Shown: positions 61,662 to 64,000 of the stretch, in pieces | How the letters are laid out: each line of letters begins with the position of its first letter | Position numbering within the stretch: position 1 is the first letter of the stretch | From: Sphingomonas sp. Leaf208 | GTDB taxonomy: Bacteria; Pseudomonadota; Alphaproteobacteria; Sphingomonadales; Sphingomonadaceae | Assembly (NCBI RefSeq): GCF_001421415.1 | Contig: NZ_LMKH01000001.1 | Span: 560,946-624,945 of the forward strand | DNA length: 64,000 nt | Reading direction: 5' to 3' | Translations under genes and position numbers: made by a program | The notes under the pieces: generated by a model | Told to the model about the DNA's origin: nothing | Database searches by the model: none | What the model saw: the letters and a program-made list of their open reading frames with translations, nothing else

Positions 61662-61937
61662 CTAGCCGACAACCAGCAATTGTCCGGTGGTGGAGCGCGC
61701 CTGCTCGAGAAACGCGACCGCGGCCTCAACATCGGCGTGTCGAGCCGCCTCGGCCGGTGCCACCGCATTCACGCGGACCGCTGGCGCCAATTCGATCGCG
61801 AGGGGGCCGATCGCCGCCCTCGCCTGCGCCATCGTCAGCGGATCGAGGTTCGCGGGGATCAACACGATCCGCGATTCGCCGACTGCGCCACGGACGAGCG
61901 CCGCGATGTCCCCGCCCGGCTCCAGCCTCAGCAGCAT
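61662..61937 (-). CDS. Truncated SDR-like (Rossmann-fold) protein downstream of folB
   Basis: A 91-aa protein resembling only the last third of a short-chain dehydrogenase: PLAIELAPAVRVNAVAP matches the usual ALxLELAPxVRVNxVAPG segment, and the end ...EQARSTTGQLLVVG matches TGQVLxVDGG. The NAD-binding GxxxGxG motif and the YxxxK catalytic pair are absent. It begins four bases after folB, where FolM/PTR1-type pteridine reductases often occur, so it may be a degenerated relative. No active-site function can be assigned. Confidence 0.7.
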   Translation of the reverse strand: MLLRLEPGGDIAALVRGAVGESRIVLIPANLDPLTMAQARAAIGPLAIELAPAVRVNAVAPAEAARHADVEAAVAFLEQARSTTGQLLVVG

Positions 61938-61941
61938 GCGA

Positions 61942-62313
61942 TCAGCGGCGATGTCGGACGAGGGTCACGCCGATCGCCTCGTCGGCTTCGGCGATCGCGA
62001 GCTTCACGATCTTGACCATCACGCGCAGGACGCGCGCATCCTGCAGGAACAACGTCTCGCAGATATGATCCGCAACGCCCTCGATCAGCGTGAAATGCAC
62101 GCCGGCCGGCAGCGCGGTGGTCGCGGCGTTCTTCAGATCGAGATAATTCTTGGATGCCGACAACGGCGTATCCGGCGCGAAGTGTCTCGGGCAGACCATG
62201 TCCACGGTCAGAGAAATCCGCAGCGGCTGCGGCAGATGCGTCTCCTCCGAATAGATGCCGGTCAGGACCTGCACTTCGAGATCGTGGACTTCGAGTTGGA
62301 GACTGTCTTCCAT
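61942..62313 (-). CDS. folB: Dihydroneopterin aldolase
   Basis: A 123-aa folate-pathway enzyme. The N-terminus LEVHDLEVQVLTGIYSEETHLPQPLRISL carries the substrate-binding region, and VHFTLIEGVADHICETLF holds the conserved Glu. The final strand has VRVMVKIVKLAIAEADEAIGV. Length and motifs are typical. The next gene downstream is the SDR-like fragment. Confidence 0.88.
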   Translation of the reverse strand: MEDSLQLEVHDLEVQVLTGIYSEETHLPQPLRISLTVDMVCPRHFAPDTPLSASKNYLDLKNAATTALPAGVHFTLIEGVADHICETLFLQDARVLRVMVKIVKLAIAEADEAIGVTLVRHRR

Positions 62314-62465
62314 CTGCGCGCCTCTAGCAGACGCACCGCGAGATGAAAGTCACACCGTTCGCGCGCCGGGTCGCCCGCGTCGATCCGGTTATCCTTGCGT
62401 TCAGCGTCGCCACGGCTAAAGCGCGCTGCCCTTCCCGCGTGTACGCGGCGCAGTCCGGGCCGGAG

Positions 62466-62999
62466 ATGCCGTTGATCACTCTCGTTCCCCTGGCCAGCAT
62501 CAACCCGACAGCGGTCGAGATGCTGCTCGATGCCGCTTTCGGCCCGGATCGGTTCACGCGAACCGCGTACACGATCCGCGGTGGCACGAAGCCGGTCGCC
62601 GCGCTCAGCTTCGCCGCGGTCGAGGATGGCGTGTTGGTTGGCTCGATCCAGTGCTGGCCGATTGCGCTGGTCGACGACAACAGACTGTTTCCGCTGACCA
62701 TGGTCGGCCCGGTCGCCGTGGTACCCGACCATCAAGGAGATGGCATCGGTCGTCGCCTGATGACGCAGGCGCTCGACGCGGCCGCCGTCACGGGGCTCGA
62801 CGATGCGCTCATGCTGATCGGCGACCCCGACTATTACGGCCGGTTCTTCGGCTTCACCGCCGAGCGCACCGCGCGCTGGGCCGCGCCCGGCCCGGTCGAG
62901 CGCCACCGCCTGCTCGCCCGTGGCGATGCCGTACCGGACAGCAGTGGCATGCTCGGTCCCCGCGTTGCCGAGACCATGCCGGTCGCCGCATCCGCATAA
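62466..62999 (+). CDS. GNAT family N-acetyltransferase
   Basis: A 177-aa GNAT. The acetyl-CoA loop is VVPDHQGDGIGRRLM near residue 86, followed by LIGDPDYYGRFFGF as in YhbS-type enzymes. Acceptor substrate unknown. ATG 62466 (MPLITLVPL) is preferred; the longer frame back to 62343 is antisense to a promoter region with poor composition. Divergent from folB. Confidence 0.87.
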   Translation: MPLITLVPLASINPTAVEMLLDAAFGPDRFTRTAYTIRGGTKPVAALSFAAVEDGVLVGSIQCWPIALVDDNRLFPLTMVGPVAVVPDHQGDGIGRRLMTQALDAAAVTGLDDALMLIGDPDYYGRFFGFTAERTARWAAPGPVERHRLLARGDAVPDSSGMLGPRVAETMPVAASA

Positions 63000-63042
63000 G
63001 CCACCGCTTTACCTCCGCCCCCTGCCCGCCTAGTCCGCCGCC

Positions 63043-63621
63043 ATGCCCATGGATGCCATCCCCGATATCGCCTCGCTCAGTCTCGCCGAGATCGCCAAGC
63101 TCGTCGAAGAGGCCAAGCTCCCGCCGGTCGAGAAATGGAACCCGACTCACTGCGGCGACAGCGAGATGCGGATCGCGCGCGACGGCACCTGGTATCACCA
63201 GGGCTCGCCGATCGGCCGCCCGGCGATGGTCCGGCTGTTCTCGACGATCCTGCGCCGCGAACCCGACGGCAGCCATGTCCTCGTCACGCCGGTCGAGAAG
63301 CTCGATATCGAGGTCGAAGACGCGCCGTTCATCGCGGTGGAGATGAAGGCCGAGGGCAACGGTCGCGATGCGAAGCTCGCCTTCCGGCTCAATACCGGCG
63401 ACCTCGTTACGGCGGGTCCGGAGCACCCGTTGCGCTTCGTCGAGGACACGACCGACGGAGATGGCGGTCCGCGCCCCTACCTCGCCGTCCGCGGCGGGAT
63501 GGAGGCGCTGGTCGTCCGCTCGGTCTATTACGAACTCGCCGAGCGCGCGATCGCCGACGACGCGACGCCAGCGGGCCTGTGGAGCGACGGCGAGTTCTTT
63601 CCGCTGGAGCCCGCTGCATGA
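63043..63621 (+). CDS. DUF1285 domain protein
   Basis: A 192-aa protein of the conserved DUF1285 family. The family features PPVEKWNPTHCGDSEMRIARDGTWYHQGSPI near residue 28 and RLFSTILRREPDGSHVLVTP are present. Function unknown. Its stop overlaps the ATG of the NUDIX gene (ATGA), and the same pairing is common in alphaproteobacteria. Confidence 0.9.
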   Translation: MPMDAIPDIASLSLAEIAKLVEEAKLPPVEKWNPTHCGDSEMRIARDGTWYHQGSPIGRPAMVRLFSTILRREPDGSHVLVTPVEKLDIEVEDAPFIAVEMKAEGNGRDAKLAFRLNTGDLVTAGPEHPLRFVEDTTDGDGGPRPYLAVRGGMEALVVRSVYYELAERAIADDATPAGLWSDGEFFPLEPAA

Positions 63622-64000
63622 GCCTGACGGAACGGATGACCGCGGCGCTGGCGAAGGGCGCCGGGTCGCACATGATTTTGCTGACAGGCGACCAGCATGA
63701 CGGCGATCTGACCGCCGCCGACACGCTGCTCCCCGCCGCGGTGCTGATCGCGGTGACCGATCGCGCCGATCCTGGGGTGATCCTGACGCAGCGCACCGAC
63801 ACGATGAGCCGCCACCCCGGCCAGATCGCGTTCCCTGGTGGTCGGATCGATCCCGGCGAGGACGTCGTGACCGCCGCGCTGCGCGAGGCCGAGGAGGAGA
63901 TCGCCCTCCCTCGCGACAAGGTCCGGGTGATCGGCGAGGCCGACAGCTACCGCACGGTCACCGGGTTCCAGGTGACGCCGGTGATTGGGATCATCCCGCC
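63618..64000 (+). CDS. NUDIX CoA pyrophosphatase, 5' part (runs off window)
   Basis: The first 127 codons are present. The NUDIX box reads GGRIDPGEDVVTAALREAEEEI, preceded by the CoA-type signature HPGQIAFPGG, as in YeaB/NudL CoA pyrophosphatases that clear oxidised CoA. The C-terminus lies outside the window. Confidence 0.92.
   Translation, partial: MSLTERMTAALAKGAGSHMILLTGDQHDGDLTAADTLLPAAVLIAVTDRADPGVILTQRTDTMSRHPGQIAFPGGRIDPGEDVVTAALREAEEEIALPRDKVRVIGEADSYRTVTGFQVTPVIGIIP

Overview
The window is about 64 kb of GC-rich chromosome from an alphaproteobacterium, most likely a Sphingomonas or close relative (Sphingomonadaceae). This is inferred from the zauP-zapA-6S RNA-5-FCL order, an alphaproteobacterial nuo operon with overlapping genes, a PafA/SPAP-type phosphatase, a two-exbD TonB operon, and dense G/C-rich intergenic palindromes. 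Nothing looks like a prophage, integrative element, insertion sequence or CRISPR array; the content is core chromosome plus lineage-specific accessory genes.

Layout. 1-5275 (minus): start of nuoG, then nuoF, nuoE, a small coiled-coil gene, nuoD, nuoC, nuoB and nuoA, every gene overlapping the next by 1-10 bases. 5276-5895 is non-coding repeat sequence. 5896-14268 (minus): inositol monophosphatase, efp, LytM endopeptidase, L,D-transpeptidase, thiE, class I aldolase, a PemK/RHH toxin-antitoxin pair with its own promoter and operator, pgk, a MOSC protein and gap. 14413-15838 (plus): zauP, zapA, 6S RNA, 5-formyl-THF cyclo-ligase, DUF2842. Two identical tRNA-Asp genes follow, then an AI-2E/PerM transporter and glpK. 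19385-29402 is a lipid/acyl-CoA catabolic block: acyl-CoA ligase, serine hydrolase, fused hydratase/dehydrogenase, amidase, two acyl-CoA dehydrogenases and TesB. 29412-34295: amidohydrolase, 3-hydroxyisobutyrate dehydrogenase-like protein, threonine dehydratase, Bpt.

34527-37791 (minus) is the ATP-grasp / alpha-E / transglutaminase-like cassette, a predicted peptide-ligase system in which the transglutaminase-like protein appears to lack its nucleophile. 37984-44278 holds a DsbD-family protein, a PafA-like phosphatase, a beta-helix protein and a CPA2 antiporter. 44408-48593 is a phage-shock locus: pspF divergent from a sigma-54 promoter that leads a tiny secreted or membrane peptide, pspA, pspB, pspC and then five more small PspB-like membrane/coiled-coil proteins. 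48792-52568: sufE, a ferredoxin-like protein, a J-domain protein, and a SulP transporter coupled to beta-carbonic anhydrase. 52675-56790: a TPR/TonB-C protein, rnpB, an amidase and dcd. 57326-60518: a small exported TPR-like protein and tonB-exbB-exbD-exbD. 60743-64000: an exported protein of unknown function, folB with a truncated SDR-like partner, a GNAT, DUF1285 and a partial NUDIX CoA pyrophosphatase.

A striking global feature is that more than 20 intergenic spacers carry REPIN-like elements: pairs of G/C-rich hairpin modules in inverted orientation, belonging to at least four recurring families. Some run into coding sequence. The best candidates for undescribed biology are the expanded PspB-like array, the Cys-less transglutaminase cassette, the extra small gene inside nuo, and these palindromes.
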